Assembly (NCBI GenBank): GCA_035559995.1
Contig: DATMAM010000023.1
Location: 1-64,000, forward strand
Origin: DATMAM01 sp035559995
GTDB taxonomy: Bacteria; Desulfobacterota; Binatia; UBA9968
Reading direction: 5' to 3'
Length of the DNA: 64,000 nucleotides
A program made the position numbers and the translations under genes. How positions within the stretch are numbered: the first letter of the stretch is position 1; every line of letters begins with the position of its first letter. This document shows, in pieces, positions 42,190 to 51,446 of the stretch. Below the pieces are notes generated by a model. It worked only from the letters and a program-made list of their open reading frames with translations, was not told the origin of the DNA and made no database searches.

Positions 42190-43302
42190 ATGGCGTTCCT
42201 GCGCATACGCAATCTCACCAAATCTTTCGGGCCGGTCGTCGCGGTAAACGACCTCAACCTGGACATCGAGGAGGGTGAATTTTTCACCCTGCTCGGCGCG
42301 AGCGGTTGCGGCAAAACCACGACCCTGCGCGCGATCGGCGGCCTCGAAAAGCCGGACGAGGGCGAGATTTACCTGGGGGAGCGGTGCTTGGTTTCCCGAA
42401 GCAAGGGTATTTTTGTCAACCCGGAAAAGCGCGAGATGGGGATGGTGTTTCAGTCCTACGCGCTCTGGCCGCACATGACGGTGTTTGAGAACGTGGCGTA
42501 TCCGCTCAAGCTGCGCTGGGAAAAGAAGCCCGTCATTCGCGAGAAGGTCGGCGCGGCGCTGGAGCTGGTGGGCTTAAGGGGTTTGGAAGACCGGCCGGCG
42601 CCGGCGCTGAGCGGCGGGCAGCAGCAGCGCGTCGCGCTCGCGCGCGCGCTCGTCTTCTCGCCGCGCGTGCTTCTTCTCGATGAGCCGCTCAGCAACTTGG
42701 ACGCGCGCCTGCGCGACGAGATGCGCCAGGAGCTCAAGGCGCTCCAGCGGCGCGTCGGCATCACGATGGTCTTTGTCACGCACGACCAGATCGAAGCGCT
42801 CAGCCTTTCCGACCGCATCGCGATCATGCAGGGCGGGCGGCTGCTTCAGGTCGGGACTCCCGAAGAGGTGTACCATCGGCCGACGTCGGCCGTGGTGCGC
42901 GACTTTCTGGGGAAGATTTTCTCGCTCTCGGGGCGCATCGTCGAGGCGGGCGATCGATTCTTCCGGGTCGCGGTGCAAGGCTCAGTCGCGACCCTGACGG
43001 TGCCGGCGCCTGCGGCCGTGTCACCCGACGCCTTCAAGGTGGGCCAGGAGGTTCTTGTCGCGATCCGGCCGGAGAAAGTCGCGCTCTGGAATTTCGCGCC
43101 GAACGGCAAGAACAATCTCGTCCAGGGAACGCTCGAGAGCGTCCATTTTCTCGGCGACCGCTACGAATACACGGTGAGGATCGGCGAAAAAACTCATCTG
43201 TTGATTTTGCCCGCGCTTGAAAGCCACAAGGCCGGGGAAAAAATCTTCCTCGAACTCAAGCAAGAAAACATCACCCTCTGGCCCGCGACGGGAACTTCCT
43301 AG
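42190..43302 (+). CDS. ABC transporter ATP-binding protein (FbpC/PotA type)
   Basis: Cytoplasmic ATPase of 370 aa. Walker A is GASGCGKTT (36-44), the signature is LSGGQQQRVALARAL, Walker B is VLLLDEPLSNLDARL and the H-loop is VFVTHDQIEAL. The C-terminal 130 residues are a TOBE-like regulatory domain (EVLVAIRPEKVALWNF). All catalytic elements are present. It closes the permease operon and is the only ATPase for the two fused permeases in this cluster, so it may energise both. Confidence 0.93.
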   Translation: MAFLRIRNLTKSFGPVVAVNDLNLDIEEGEFFTLLGASGCGKTTTLRAIGGLEKPDEGEIYLGERCLVSRSKGIFVNPEKREMGMVFQSYALWPHMTVFENVAYPLKLRWEKKPVIREKVGAALELVGLRGLEDRPAPALSGGQQQRVALARALVFSPRVLLLDEPLSNLDARLRDEMRQELKALQRRVGITMVFVTHDQIEALSLSDRIAIMQGGRLLQVGTPEEVYHRPTSAVVRDFLGKIFSLSGRIVEAGDRFFRVAVQGSVATLTVPAPAAVSPDAFKVGQEVLVAIRPEKVALWNFAPNGKNNLVQGTLESVHFLGDRYEYTVRIGEKTHLLILPALESHKAGEKIFLELKQENITLWPATGTS

Positions 43303-43549
43303 CCTGCCGGCGGTACGTCTTGCGCTCAGTAAAAGTCCCGCGCCGGGCGCAAACTTCCCGTCGATGCTTGCGCTCCGCCGAGGTTAAAAGGAAAAGCGCG
43401 GCAACCGATCTCCGGCCGGCGTCAACTCGACATAGCGAGCGCCGCATATGCTCCGCCCGCGGAAGAATGCGCTGCGGCGTCCGGCATAGCGAACTTTGGC
43501 AAAAAGAGCCGCGAAAAAGAAAGCTATCCCTGCGCGGAGGAAAAAGGCG

Positions 43550-44179
43550 ATGAAAAAAGTCAAAGAGGTGCACGTGCCCTACAACACCGGCTGGGCCGGA
43601 GAATTAAAGAAGGGCCAAGTGATCCGCATAGTGGCCACAACCACGGTCGATTTCGTCTGCATGCGACTGGACAACCTCAAGGAGCGCTTCGACCAGGCGC
43701 GCACCAAGGTCTACAACATGAAAATTTTCCTCTCGACCGGCGACAAGCTCATGGGGAGAGATAACCAGCACATGATGACGATCGCCGAGAACGCGAACTA
43801 TGAAGGAACTCACGACTTGCAGAAGGGGATGTGCAGCGGCTACCGCTTTCAACTGGCCAAACAGGAGGGAAGGCTCAAGGACTATTACCACCGGGATTTT
43901 CGCGATGAGGAAATTCCGGATCACGGCTGCTACGAGAATCTGGCGCAGGTTTTGGCGCCGTACGGGATCGCTCCCGAAGACATACCCAATCCTTTCAACC
44001 TCAATCAGCACATGAGAATCGACGGCGTGACCGGGCGCATGGACCACACAGCGGTGCGGCCCAAGCCGGGGAGCTATGTGGACTTGCGGGCAGAGATGGA
44101 TCTGCTGGTCGCCTTGAGCGCGTGCCCGGATATGCCGGTTGGAGGAAAGCCGGTCGACATTTTGATTTACGAGCCGTGA
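43550..44179 (+). CDS. DUF1989 / urea-carboxylase-associated family protein
   Basis: 209 aa. Recognised by the family pattern GQVIRIVATTTVDFVCMRLD, then SGYRFQLAK near the middle and IPNPFNLNQHMRIDGVTGRM plus ALSACPDMPVGGKPVDILI at the end. Members accompany urea/guanidine carboxylase genes in many bacteria; their activity is unclear. No carboxylase or allophanate hydrolase is in this window. ATG at 43550 with GGAGG upstream is preferred to an upstream TTG that would add a Lys-rich leader. The 247-bp gap before it holds no riboswitch that I can recognise. Confidence 0.8.
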   Translation: MKKVKEVHVPYNTGWAGELKKGQVIRIVATTTVDFVCMRLDNLKERFDQARTKVYNMKIFLSTGDKLMGRDNQHMMTIAENANYEGTHDLQKGMCSGYRFQLAKQEGRLKDYYHRDFRDEEIPDHGCYENLAQVLAPYGIAPEDIPNPFNLNQHMRIDGVTGRMDHTAVRPKPGSYVDLRAEMDLLVALSACPDMPVGGKPVDILIYEP

Positions 44180-44490
44180 GGCTTTCAAGCGCGCTCGCCG
44201 ATTGCCGCGCAGAGACCCTCGAGCGGACGGTGCCGCCAACGCCGATTTCCTCTCGACGCTGCGCGCGCCGGTGCGATCTTTAAACCTACGGCCCGGTCGC
44301 AGAAATCGGACAGAGGCCACCCGCTTGAGCCGGCGAATTTCTTGGATTCGGATCATTTCGCGAGCCTGCCGCATCGGCCTTTCGTTTCAGAGCGGCATCC
44401 GTTTTGCGAAAAGTCGGAAGAAAGTACCGGTATGCGCGTGGTTTGGTTCCGTCCGCACACTTCGGGTCGCGCAGCCGGAGGAGCTGCCGC
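44180..44490. other. Intergenic region, no gene seen
   Basis: 311 bp between the DUF1989 gene and the next gene. Open stretches exist on both strands but carry no ribosome site or family motif. The GGAGGAG at its right end belongs to the following gene. Confidence 0.4.
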
Positions 44491-45066
44491 ATGAAGGCGA
44501 AGAAAGAAGTTCTGCAGCGAGACGTGGCGCAGACGTACAACGAGTTCAAGGTGTTCGAGGGTAGAAAATATACCGGCATGAGGGTGGGAGGACGCCACAA
44601 GTGGCATTACGAAAAGGGTGAGTGGAACGAAAAAAAGGTTAGCCCGGACAGATGGGAGTTCAGCTACGCGGCGCCGAAACGGCGCGCGGGCCACGCGCCG
44701 CCGGGATCCGGCGTTCCGGTCGGCACCGAGTACCACTGGTACATCCTCGCGCACCAGAATGTCCGAAAGCTTGACGCGAACACTTACAGCACGGCGATGA
44801 CCGGACTCAAGTACAAGCTCGCCCACAAACGCGCCGGAAGCGAAAATTGGAGCGCCGGCGGACGCGCCCAGCGACGGCGTCTGATCAAGATCCTGCAGGA
44901 GATGATCGACGACCTCACGAAAGAGGAGCCGCAAGGGGAAATTGCGGCGAGCGCGGGCGAGCGCGAGGAAACGCCACCCACGCGGCGAGCGCCGGCGCCC
45001 GCGCGCCGCGCCGCAGCAAGCCGCCAAAGGCGCCCGCTCGCCTCCGCCGCGGGAAAGCGGCGCTGA
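44491..45066 (+). CDS. Conserved-looking hypothetical protein with basic tail
   Basis: 191 aa, function not recognised. The first 140 residues look like a folded domain (VLQRDVAQTYNEFKVFEGRK, KWHYEKGEWNEKKVSPDRWE, VPVGTEYHWYILAHQNVRKL). The last 50 are rich in Arg, Ala and Pro, as in nucleic-acid-binding tails. ATG at 44491 follows GGAGGAG at a good distance, so the gene is likely real. No transmembrane segment or signal. Neighbours (DUF1989, SCO1) do not suggest a role. It could be DNA- or RNA-associated from its charge only. Confidence 0.6.
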   Translation: MKAKKEVLQRDVAQTYNEFKVFEGRKYTGMRVGGRHKWHYEKGEWNEKKVSPDRWEFSYAAPKRRAGHAPPGSGVPVGTEYHWYILAHQNVRKLDANTYSTAMTGLKYKLAHKRAGSENWSAGGRAQRRRLIKILQEMIDDLTKEEPQGEIAASAGEREETPPTRRAPAPARRAAASRQRRPLASAAGKRR

Positions 45067-45154
45067 TCTCCACGACAGCCAGAGAGAAACCCGAACGGCG
45101 CGCGCGCCTGCCTCGATCAGTTGAGAATTCTGCCGATCCCGCTAAGTTGGAGGC

Positions 45155-45814
45155 ATGAACGAGAGAACCAGGACCGTCCTGTTGGGTATAGGAGCGCTCG
45201 CGGCGATTGCGCTTGTTGCCGGCGCGTTGTGGACATCGCAAGCGAAGCGAGCAAGCCGCGGTGGGTGGGAAGAAAAGCCGCTCGAAGGCCTGCAGGTCTT
45301 CGGACAAGTGCCGCCGTTCAAGCTTACCGAACGTAGCGGCGCTTGGGTCACGGAGGCCGATCTTAAGGGCCGGGTCAGCGTTGTCAACTTTATCTACACA
45401 AACTGCCCGGACACCTGTCCCCTGCAGAGCGCGGAGATGCGAAATCTGCAGGAGGAATTCGATCCGTCGCGGCCGGTCCGGTTTGTCTCGATCACCGTGG
45501 ATCCGCAGCGCGATACGCCGCAGGTGCTGCAAAAATACGCCGCGCGTTTCAAAGCCGATCCGAAGCGCTGGCTTTTCCTGACCGGGAAAGAAGACGAGAT
45601 TCGCCGGCTCGCTGAGGAAGGCTTTCACCTGAGCGCCGCGGAGATCCCGGAGGCAAAGCGTCCGGCCTCCGGCGCCACCCATGCCCATAGCCCGCGCTTT
45701 GTGCTTCTCGACCGCGAGGCGCGCATCAGGGGCTATTACGCTTCGACGGACAAGGAGGCGCTTGCCCGCCTCCGCCGCGATGCGCGGTCGCTCCTCGACG
45801 GTTCAAGCCAGTGA
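45155..45814 (+). CDS. SCO1/SenC family copper chaperone
   Basis: Membrane-anchored thioredoxin-fold protein of 219 aa. An N-terminal anchor (VLLGIGALAAIALVAGALW) is followed by NFIYTNCPDTCPLQSAEM carrying the CxxxC copper site and, near the end, THAHSPRFVLLDREARIRGY with the third ligand His. SCO proteins deliver copper to the CuA site of cytochrome c oxidase or act as periplasmic thiol reductases. No oxidase genes are in the window. ATG follows GGAGG at very short spacing. Copper ligands are all present, so it is probably functional. Confidence 0.9.
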   Translation: MNERTRTVLLGIGALAAIALVAGALWTSQAKRASRGGWEEKPLEGLQVFGQVPPFKLTERSGAWVTEADLKGRVSVVNFIYTNCPDTCPLQSAEMRNLQEEFDPSRPVRFVSITVDPQRDTPQVLQKYAARFKADPKRWLFLTGKEDEIRRLAEEGFHLSAAEIPEAKRPASGATHAHSPRFVLLDREARIRGYYASTDKEALARLRRDARSLLDGSSQ

Positions 45815-45988
45815 CTCATCCGAATGCGGTAGCGCCGCCCCATTTGCTTTAAGGGCTTTCCTTCGGCAGCTTCATGCCTGCGCCGGCGCCCCGGGCGAAA
45901 AGCTTGCCAGGGGATACGCGGTGTGGCTAAATCGTAAAGAACGAGCGCTCCGGAGCGGACATGCGCGTCCGCCTTACGGGTGATCGAG

Positions 45989-46861
45989 ATGGACCGGAAC
46001 ACGGAAGTTCGGCGTTTGGTCTGGGCGCTGATGATCACCTCGGTATATTTCGTCGCGGAGGTCGTCGGAGGCCTGTTGACGAACAGCTTGGCGCTGCTAT
46101 CCGACGCCGGCCACATGCTTTCGGACATCGCGGCGCTCGCGCTCGGCGTCTTCGCCTCTCTGATGACGCGCCGGCCCGTGACGTTAAAACGCACGTACGG
46201 CTACTACCGGCTGGAGATTCTCGCGGCCCTGATCAACGGTCTTGCGCTTTGGTTTATCGTCGGCGTGATTTTCCATGCCGCGTACAACCGCTTCACCGAT
46301 CCCCCGGCGGTGCAGAGCGAGGGGATGCTGGCGATCGCGGCGGTGGGATTGCTCGTGAACGTCGCCGCGGGCTTGATCCTTTATCCGTCGCACAAGCACA
46401 ACCTCAATGTGCACGGCGCGTTCCTGCACGTTCTCGGGGACGCTCTGGGCTCGCTTGGAGCGATCGGCGCCGGCGCGATCATGGTCACGACCGGTTGGTA
46501 TGTCGCGGACCCGATCGTAAGCGTGTTCATCGGGCTATTGATCCTTTACACGTCCTGGAGTCTGGTCCGCGACTCGGTCAGCATCTTGATGCAATCGGTA
46601 CCCAAGGACATTAGCCTCGAGGAAGTCCAGGCGGCCATCGAGGAGGTTCGTGGCGTGCACAAGGTGCACGATTTGCACGTCTGGGCGGTTACTTCCGATG
46701 TCTACACGCTGAGCGCGCACGCTGTTACCGACGGCGATCAGACGCTTCCCGACGTTCTCAACGATATCGAGGCGATGCTGCGGGAGCGTTTCGGCATTGA
46801 GCATACGACCATCCAGCTGGAGGTGGAGGACCGGACGGAGAAGGAGTTCCAGGCGTTCTAG
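45989..46861 (+). CDS. Cation diffusion facilitator (Zn/Co/Cd efflux)
   Basis: Inner-membrane transporter of about 290 aa. The HxxxD metal sites are in LLSDAGHMLSDIAAL (TM2) and HGAFLHVLGDALGSLG (TM5). The C-terminal cytoplasmic domain has VHKVHDLHVWAVTSDVYTLS, as in CzcD/ZitB. ATG at 45989 is chosen; a GTG at 45980 is possible. It exports divalent metal ions in exchange for protons. The gene starts a run of cation transporter genes with mgtE-like, corA-like and CaCA members in the next 7 kb. A 12-bp palindrome at 45946-45957 lies in its leader. Confidence 0.9.
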   Translation: MDRNTEVRRLVWALMITSVYFVAEVVGGLLTNSLALLSDAGHMLSDIAALALGVFASLMTRRPVTLKRTYGYYRLEILAALINGLALWFIVGVIFHAAYNRFTDPPAVQSEGMLAIAAVGLLVNVAAGLILYPSHKHNLNVHGAFLHVLGDALGSLGAIGAGAIMVTTGWYVADPIVSVFIGLLILYTSWSLVRDSVSILMQSVPKDISLEEVQAAIEEVRGVHKVHDLHVWAVTSDVYTLSAHAVTDGDQTLPDVLNDIEAMLRERFGIEHTTIQLEVEDRTEKEFQAF

Positions 46862-46958
46862 CCTCCCGGCCCGCCTGCCGTTTGGTTTTCACGAGGACTT
46901 GTTTGAGCGAGGGATCGCCGCGTACGCGGCGGCGCCGTTTTTTCGCCGAGGAGAGACC

Positions 46959-48269
46959 TTGATAGATAAAATCGTCCGGTTGACGGATCTCCATGACGCC
47001 TGGCCGGTGCTTTCGCTGCCCGAACGCGTCGAGGGGTTCGAGCTGCTGAGCCGGGATGAGGCGGAGGAATTTTTTCTGCAGCTGAGCGCCCGGGACCGCC
47101 TGCAGCTGATCCGGGCGCTGCCGCAAGCGGAGCGCCGGCTGTGGCTGCGCATTCTTCCTCCCGATGACGCGGTGGACGTGATTCAGGAGGCGCCGGCGGA
47201 AGAGCGCGCGGAGCTCCTCCAGCTCCTCGACGAGACCACGCGGCGGGAGGTCCGGGGGCTGCTCGCTTATGCCGAAGACGCGGCGGGCGGTCTCATGGAC
47301 CCGCGCTATGCCCGCCTGCGGCCCGACATGACGGTCGACGAAGCGATCAGCTATTTGAAACGGGACGCGCGCTCGCGCAAGAGCGTTTACTACGCGTTCG
47401 TCGTCGATCCCGAGAACCGTTTGCTGGGCGTGGTGTCGTTCCGCGACCTGTTCGCGGCTGCCGGCGATAAAATGGTGCGCGACGTAATGCGAACCGATGT
47501 CGTCACGGCATCGGAAGACATGGATCAGGAGGCTTTGAGCCATTTGTTTGCGCGCCATAACCTGATGATGATTCCCGTGGTTGACGCCGAGAGACGCATC
47601 AAAGGAGTCGTGACCTTCGATGACATCATCGATGTCGTCCAGGAGGAGGCCACCGAGGACATCCACAAGATCGGCGGCACCGAGGCGCTCGACGCCCCGT
47701 ACCTGCAAGTGTCGTTGCCGCAGATGGTGCGAAAGAGGGCGGGGTGGCTCGCCGCGCTCTTTCTCGGGGAGATGCTCACCGCCACGGCGATGGGATACTT
47801 CGAAGCCGAGATCGCGCGCGCGGTGGTCCTGGCGCTGTTTGTGCCGCTCATCATCAGCAGCGGAGGAAATTCAGGATCGCAGGCTTCGACGCTGGTGATC
47901 CGCGCGATGGCGCTGGGAGAGGTGCGGTTGAGGGACTGGTGGCGGGTGGTGCGGCGCGAAGTCCTGACCGGAGTTGCGCTCGGCTCTATCCTGGCGGCGA
48001 TCGGTTTCGCGCGCATCCTTGTCTGGCAGGCGTTGTTTCGGACCTACGGGGAGCATTACCTGGCGGTCGGAAGTACGGTCGCGTTGAGCTTGATCGGAGT
48101 CGTTCTCTGGGGAACACTGGCCGGAGCCACTCTCCCTTTTGTTCTGAAAGGCCTGGGGTTCGACCCGGCGAGCGCTTCGGCGCCCTTTGTGGCGACCTTG
48201 GTCGATGTGACGGGCCTGATCATTTACTTTACGGTAGCGAGCTTTGTCCTCAGAGGAACTTTGCTGTGA
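46959..48269 (+). CDS. MgtE-family magnesium transporter
   Basis: About 436 aa. The N-terminal helical domain (LPERVEGFELLSRDEAEEFF) is followed by paired CBS domains (MDPRYARLRPDMTVDEAISY; VRDVMRTDVVTASEDMDQEA) and a membrane part with PLIISSGGNSGSQASTLVIR, the family's TM signature. The CBS domains sense Mg2+ and gate the channel. Start is uncertain: TTG at 46959 has GAGGAGA upstream and leaves a somewhat short N-domain, while the frame is open further upstream. Confidence 0.9.
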   Translation: MIDKIVRLTDLHDAWPVLSLPERVEGFELLSRDEAEEFFLQLSARDRLQLIRALPQAERRLWLRILPPDDAVDVIQEAPAEERAELLQLLDETTRREVRGLLAYAEDAAGGLMDPRYARLRPDMTVDEAISYLKRDARSRKSVYYAFVVDPENRLLGVVSFRDLFAAAGDKMVRDVMRTDVVTASEDMDQEALSHLFARHNLMMIPVVDAERRIKGVVTFDDIIDVVQEEATEDIHKIGGTEALDAPYLQVSLPQMVRKRAGWLAALFLGEMLTATAMGYFEAEIARAVVLALFVPLIISSGGNSGSQASTLVIRAMALGEVRLRDWWRVVRREVLTGVALGSILAAIGFARILVWQALFRTYGEHYLAVGSTVALSLIGVVLWGTLAGATLPFVLKGLGFDPASASAPFVATLVDVTGLIIYFTVASFVLRGTLL

Positions 48270-48309
48270 GCCGCCGCTTTCGCGCGCGGGCGGGAAAACA
48301 GGAAAGAGA

Positions 48310-48939
48310 TTGATTTTCGAGCTCACACGGGCAGCGGCGTGGCTCGACTGGCCGTTCCGCTTCGCGCTCGGGCTGTTTTTGCTTTCGGGCTGCGGCGCCA
48401 AGGCCGCGCGCCCCCAGACAGCCGCCAGCGCGCTGCTCGTCGGCCGAGTGTTGATTCAGAATAGCTTTCGCGGACCCAACGGGCTGTTGCCGCTGGGCCT
48501 TCACGGCGGCCATATTCAGGTAGAGGTGCGGAGCGAGGACGGCGAGCGATCGGCAAGGGCTACGACCGAGCCGGACGGCTACTTCTTCATTCCCAACTTG
48601 CCGCCGGGCACATACTATGTGCGGAGCGTGGTTCTGGAGGTCGCCACGCACAAGAAAAGCGACGCGATCCGCTTTCCCATTCACGCGCTCAAAGCGGAGG
48701 TGCGGCCGCAGAAGATCGTGTACCTCGGGACCGTTTGGGCGGAAGTCGCGCCGGACGGCCAGATCAAGCTGCAGCACCTGAGCGACCCGGAACAGGCGCG
48801 GGAGCGCGCGCGCTCCTTCGCCGAAGGGGCCTGGGGCGATCACGAGTTCGTTTCCGTGCCGCAGGTCCCGCTAAAGCCCCCGTCGCAAAAATTGCCCCGC
48901 AAGGAGCGGCGCGCGCCGACGCCGGAGCTTGGCGGATGA
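48310..48939 (+). CDS. Lipoprotein with carboxypeptidase-regulatory-like domain
   Basis: About 209 aa. The lipobox LFLLSGCGAKA predicts a lipid-anchored protein. A beta-sandwich like carboxypeptidase regulatory domains follows (SARATTEPDGYFFIPNLPPG, YYVRSVVLEV). TTG at 48310 with AAGAGA upstream is the best start that leaves a normal signal peptide. The stop overlaps the ATG of the glycosyltransferase (ATGA), so the two are coupled. Such domains often present or stabilise surface proteins or polysaccharide machinery; the role here is unknown. Confidence 0.75.
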   Translation: MIFELTRAAAWLDWPFRFALGLFLLSGCGAKAARPQTAASALLVGRVLIQNSFRGPNGLLPLGLHGGHIQVEVRSEDGERSARATTEPDGYFFIPNLPPGTYYVRSVVLEVATHKKSDAIRFPIHALKAEVRPQKIVYLGTVWAEVAPDGQIKLQHLSDPEQARERARSFAEGAWGDHEFVSVPQVPLKPPSQKLPRKERRAPTPELGG

Positions 48940-50630
48940 AAGACAGAGCGACAACGGATCGTCTCCTCGTTCTCGCGCTGGGCTTGTTGTGTGCCTTCTC
49001 GCTCTTCCACGGCCTCGGCGGCGCGGCGCTGTTCGATCCGGACGAAGGGCGAAACGCCGAGGTCGCGCGCGAGATTCTTCTGCTGGAAGACTGGAACACG
49101 CCGCATTACAACTTCCTCCCGCGCCTCGACAAGCCGATGTTTTTTTATTGGCTCGTCGCGTTCTCTTACCGGCTTTTCGGCGTCTCGGAATGGGCCGCGC
49201 GGCTTCCTTCCGCCGCCGCGGCGCTCGGCTGCATCGTGGTGCTGTTTGTTTACGCCAGACGCGTCTTCGGGCCCTGGACTGCTCTGTGGGCAGGTCTTTT
49301 TTTGGCCACGAGCTTTGAGTTTGCGGTCTTCGCGCGCGCGGTCATTGTGGACATGTCGCTCACCTTCTTCGTCACGGCTGCGCTGGCGCTGTTTTATCTG
49401 GCGACGACGGGCGAGTCCCCCCTCGTCCGACGCGCCTTTTTCCTGGCGATGTTTGCCGCCATGGGTTTCGGCACGCTCCTCAAAGGGCCGGTCGGAATCG
49501 CGCTTCCCGGGGTTGTGATCGTTTGCTATATCGCGGGATCGCGACAGTGGTTTCTCGTGCGCGAGATGGGCATCATTTCGGGCCTTTTTACTTTTCTTGC
49601 CATCGTGGTGCCGGGCTATGCATGGCTCGAGATTCACAACCCGGGATTTCTCCGCTACTTTCTTTTGGAGGAGAATCTCGGGCGCTTTTTCACCGGCCGC
49701 TTCAACCGAGCACAGCCGCCCTACTACTACATCGTCGTTTTGGCCGCGGGGTTTCTCCCGTGGAGTCTCGTTTTTTTGGCCGGGGCAAAAGCGCTCTTGC
49801 GAAGGATCTCGGAAAAGCCGGTGCTTTTTGCCGCGCTCTGGACGCTCGCGCCCGTCGCGCTGTTTACGCTCTCGCGATCGAAGCAACCCGCCTATGCGTT
49901 ACCCTCTTTTGTCCCCCTGTCCATCCTCGCCGCCGAGTCGCTCGTGCGTGAAGCTCGCGGTGCGCGCGCCGGGGGTTTGGCGCTGGCAGCGCCGTGGCTG
50001 GCGATGGCGGGCGCGGTTTGGGCGCCGATCGCGGGAGCGAAATGGGAAAATGCCTTGACCGCGGAAGCGGGCCGGGTCGCGTCGAGCCTTTCGAGCGGTC
50101 TTGCACCCTTCCAGCTGGTCACGCTCGGGGTCCTGTTTGTGCTCGTCGGCTGGGCCAGCTGGAAGAACGCGCGTAGCGGGCCTCGGACTCTTTATGCCTC
50201 ATGGTGCGCGGCAATGATTCTCTTTGTCGGCTTCTGTCAACAGGCGGCCGCCGGCGTTTCGCTCTCCCGCTCCTCCAAAGAAGCGGCACGGTACGCCGAC
50301 GCGGTTGCGCGTTCCGATCGGCCCGTGGTGATCTATCAGGCGAACTTGGCGGGCCTGCCGTTTTATTTGCGGGTGCGAAGGCCGGTTTGGGTTGTGAGCT
50401 CGCGCAAGCACACGGTGATGGGCAGCAGCTATCTCGCGCGGCATGGGATTCGCGACGAGGAGTTCAAGAAGATCGTTCTCACCCCGGAGGAATTTTCCCG
50501 CCTTCCGAGCGCGACAAAAAAACAGCTCTGGATTTTTACGCTCCCGCGAGAGCTGTCGCGGCTGCGCGCGCTCGGTCCTCTTGAGAGCGTAACCGACGGG
50601 AGCTATGTCCGTCTGGTGACGTTCCGCTGA
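48936..50630 (+). CDS. ArnT/PMT-like membrane glycosyltransferase
   Basis: Multi-span GT-C glycosyltransferase of 564 aa. The catalytic loop DPDEGRNAEVAREI after the first helix carries the acidic pair, and LPRLDKPMFFYWLVAFSYRL and KQPAYALPSFVPL are typical of the ArnT family. It would transfer a sugar from a polyprenyl-phosphate carrier to a lipid or protein on the periplasmic side. Substrate is not predictable; L-Ara4N on lipid A is only one known case. ATG at 48936 overlaps the stop of the lipoprotein gene. Confidence 0.88.
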   Translation: MKDRATTDRLLVLALGLLCAFSLFHGLGGAALFDPDEGRNAEVAREILLLEDWNTPHYNFLPRLDKPMFFYWLVAFSYRLFGVSEWAARLPSAAAALGCIVVLFVYARRVFGPWTALWAGLFLATSFEFAVFARAVIVDMSLTFFVTAALALFYLATTGESPLVRRAFFLAMFAAMGFGTLLKGPVGIALPGVVIVCYIAGSRQWFLVREMGIISGLFTFLAIVVPGYAWLEIHNPGFLRYFLLEENLGRFFTGRFNRAQPPYYYIVVLAAGFLPWSLVFLAGAKALLRRISEKPVLFAALWTLAPVALFTLSRSKQPAYALPSFVPLSILAAESLVREARGARAGGLALAAPWLAMAGAVWAPIAGAKWENALTAEAGRVASSLSSGLAPFQLVTLGVLFVLVGWASWKNARSGPRTLYASWCAAMILFVGFCQQAAAGVSLSRSSKEAARYADAVARSDRPVVIYQANLAGLPFYLRVRRPVWVVSSRKHTVMGSSYLARHGIRDEEFKKIVLTPEEFSRLPSATKKQLWIFTLPRELSRLRALGPLESVTDGSYVRLVTFR

Positions 50631-50799
50631 GAAAACGCGGGAGAGCTTTATCGCGGGTCGACGGTGGCGGAGAAAATCTTTGAAAATAAGGCCGGTGCTG
50701 TGGCACTATCGGCCGAGATAGACGCCGTGCGCGCGGTGGCGCCGCCCAGGTACCGGCGCGGCAAGACCCGAACACAAATCAAGCGGTAGCGCTTCGCTC

Positions 50800-51420
50800 A
50801 TGTATTTCGGCATCTCGGATCCGAGCCAGCTGCTCGAATACTGGGGCTATCCCGCGATTTTCGTCCTGGTGTTTTTGGGCAATCTGGGAGTGCCGATTCC
50901 GGAGGAGACGGTGCTGCTCGTGGCCGGATACCTCGTTTGGAAGGGGACGCTCGTGTTCGAGATTGCGGCCGCGGTCGGGATTCTCAGCGCCATCTGCGGC
51001 GATAACTTCGGTTATTTTCTGGGCTACCAGTACGGCGCGCCGGCGTTGCTGCGCTACGGCCGGTGGGTCTTTATCACGCCGGACCGCATCCGCAAGATGG
51101 AATGGTTCATGACCCGATACGGCGCGCTCGGAATTTTCCTCGCCCGCTTCCTGCCCGGGTTGCGATTCATGGCGGGCCCGCTCGCCGGGACCACCTCGAT
51201 GTCGTTTGTGCGCTTTTTCATCGCCAATCTGTGCGGCGCGGTCGTCTATGTGCCGCTGATGCTCTCCGCGGGTTACGGCGTCGGCTTCGGCATCGGCCGG
51301 ATCCTCCGGCGCTACGAGGTCACGCTGGGCGGGCCCGAACCGATTATCTTATCGATGCTGGTCATCAGCGCCGTGGCAATTATCGCGTGGCGAGCGCTCA
51401 GATCGCATCCGCGCCCGTAG
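50800..51420 (+). CDS. DedA/SNARE-associated family membrane protein
   Basis: 206 aa with the DedA pattern: NLGVPIPEETVLLVAGYLVW (re-entrant helix), ICGDNFGYFLGYQYG, and RFLPGLRFMAGPLAGTTSMS. Bacterial DedA proteins act in lipid-carrier (undecaprenyl-phosphate) or phospholipid flipping and membrane proton homeostasis. That would fit the polyprenyl-dependent glycosyltransferase 170 bp upstream, though the 169-bp gap makes cotranscription uncertain. It ends 26 bp before the convergent CorA gene. Confidence 0.9.
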   Translation: MYFGISDPSQLLEYWGYPAIFVLVFLGNLGVPIPEETVLLVAGYLVWKGTLVFEIAAAVGILSAICGDNFGYFLGYQYGAPALLRYGRWVFITPDRIRKMEWFMTRYGALGIFLARFLPGLRFMAGPLAGTTSMSFVRFFIANLCGAVVYVPLMLSAGYGVGFGIGRILRRYEVTLGGPEPIILSMLVISAVAIIAWRALRSHPRP

Positions 51421-51446
51421 TTCGCGAGGCCGGCCCCCTGGCGCGC

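Noticed and set aside
43303..43549. Guanidine or other riboswitch upstream of the DUF1989 gene
   Set aside because: I looked for the ykkC-type conserved segments and saw none; the leader is also short and follows directly from the ATPase gene.
45946..45957. Operator CGCTCCGGAGCG before the CDF gene
   Set aside because: A perfect 12-bp palindrome, but such GC palindromes are frequent in this DNA and no second copy or metal-regulator signature was seen.
46862..46958. Magnesium riboswitch before the MgtE gene
   Set aside because: The gap is under 100 bp and shows no M-box-like conserved blocks.
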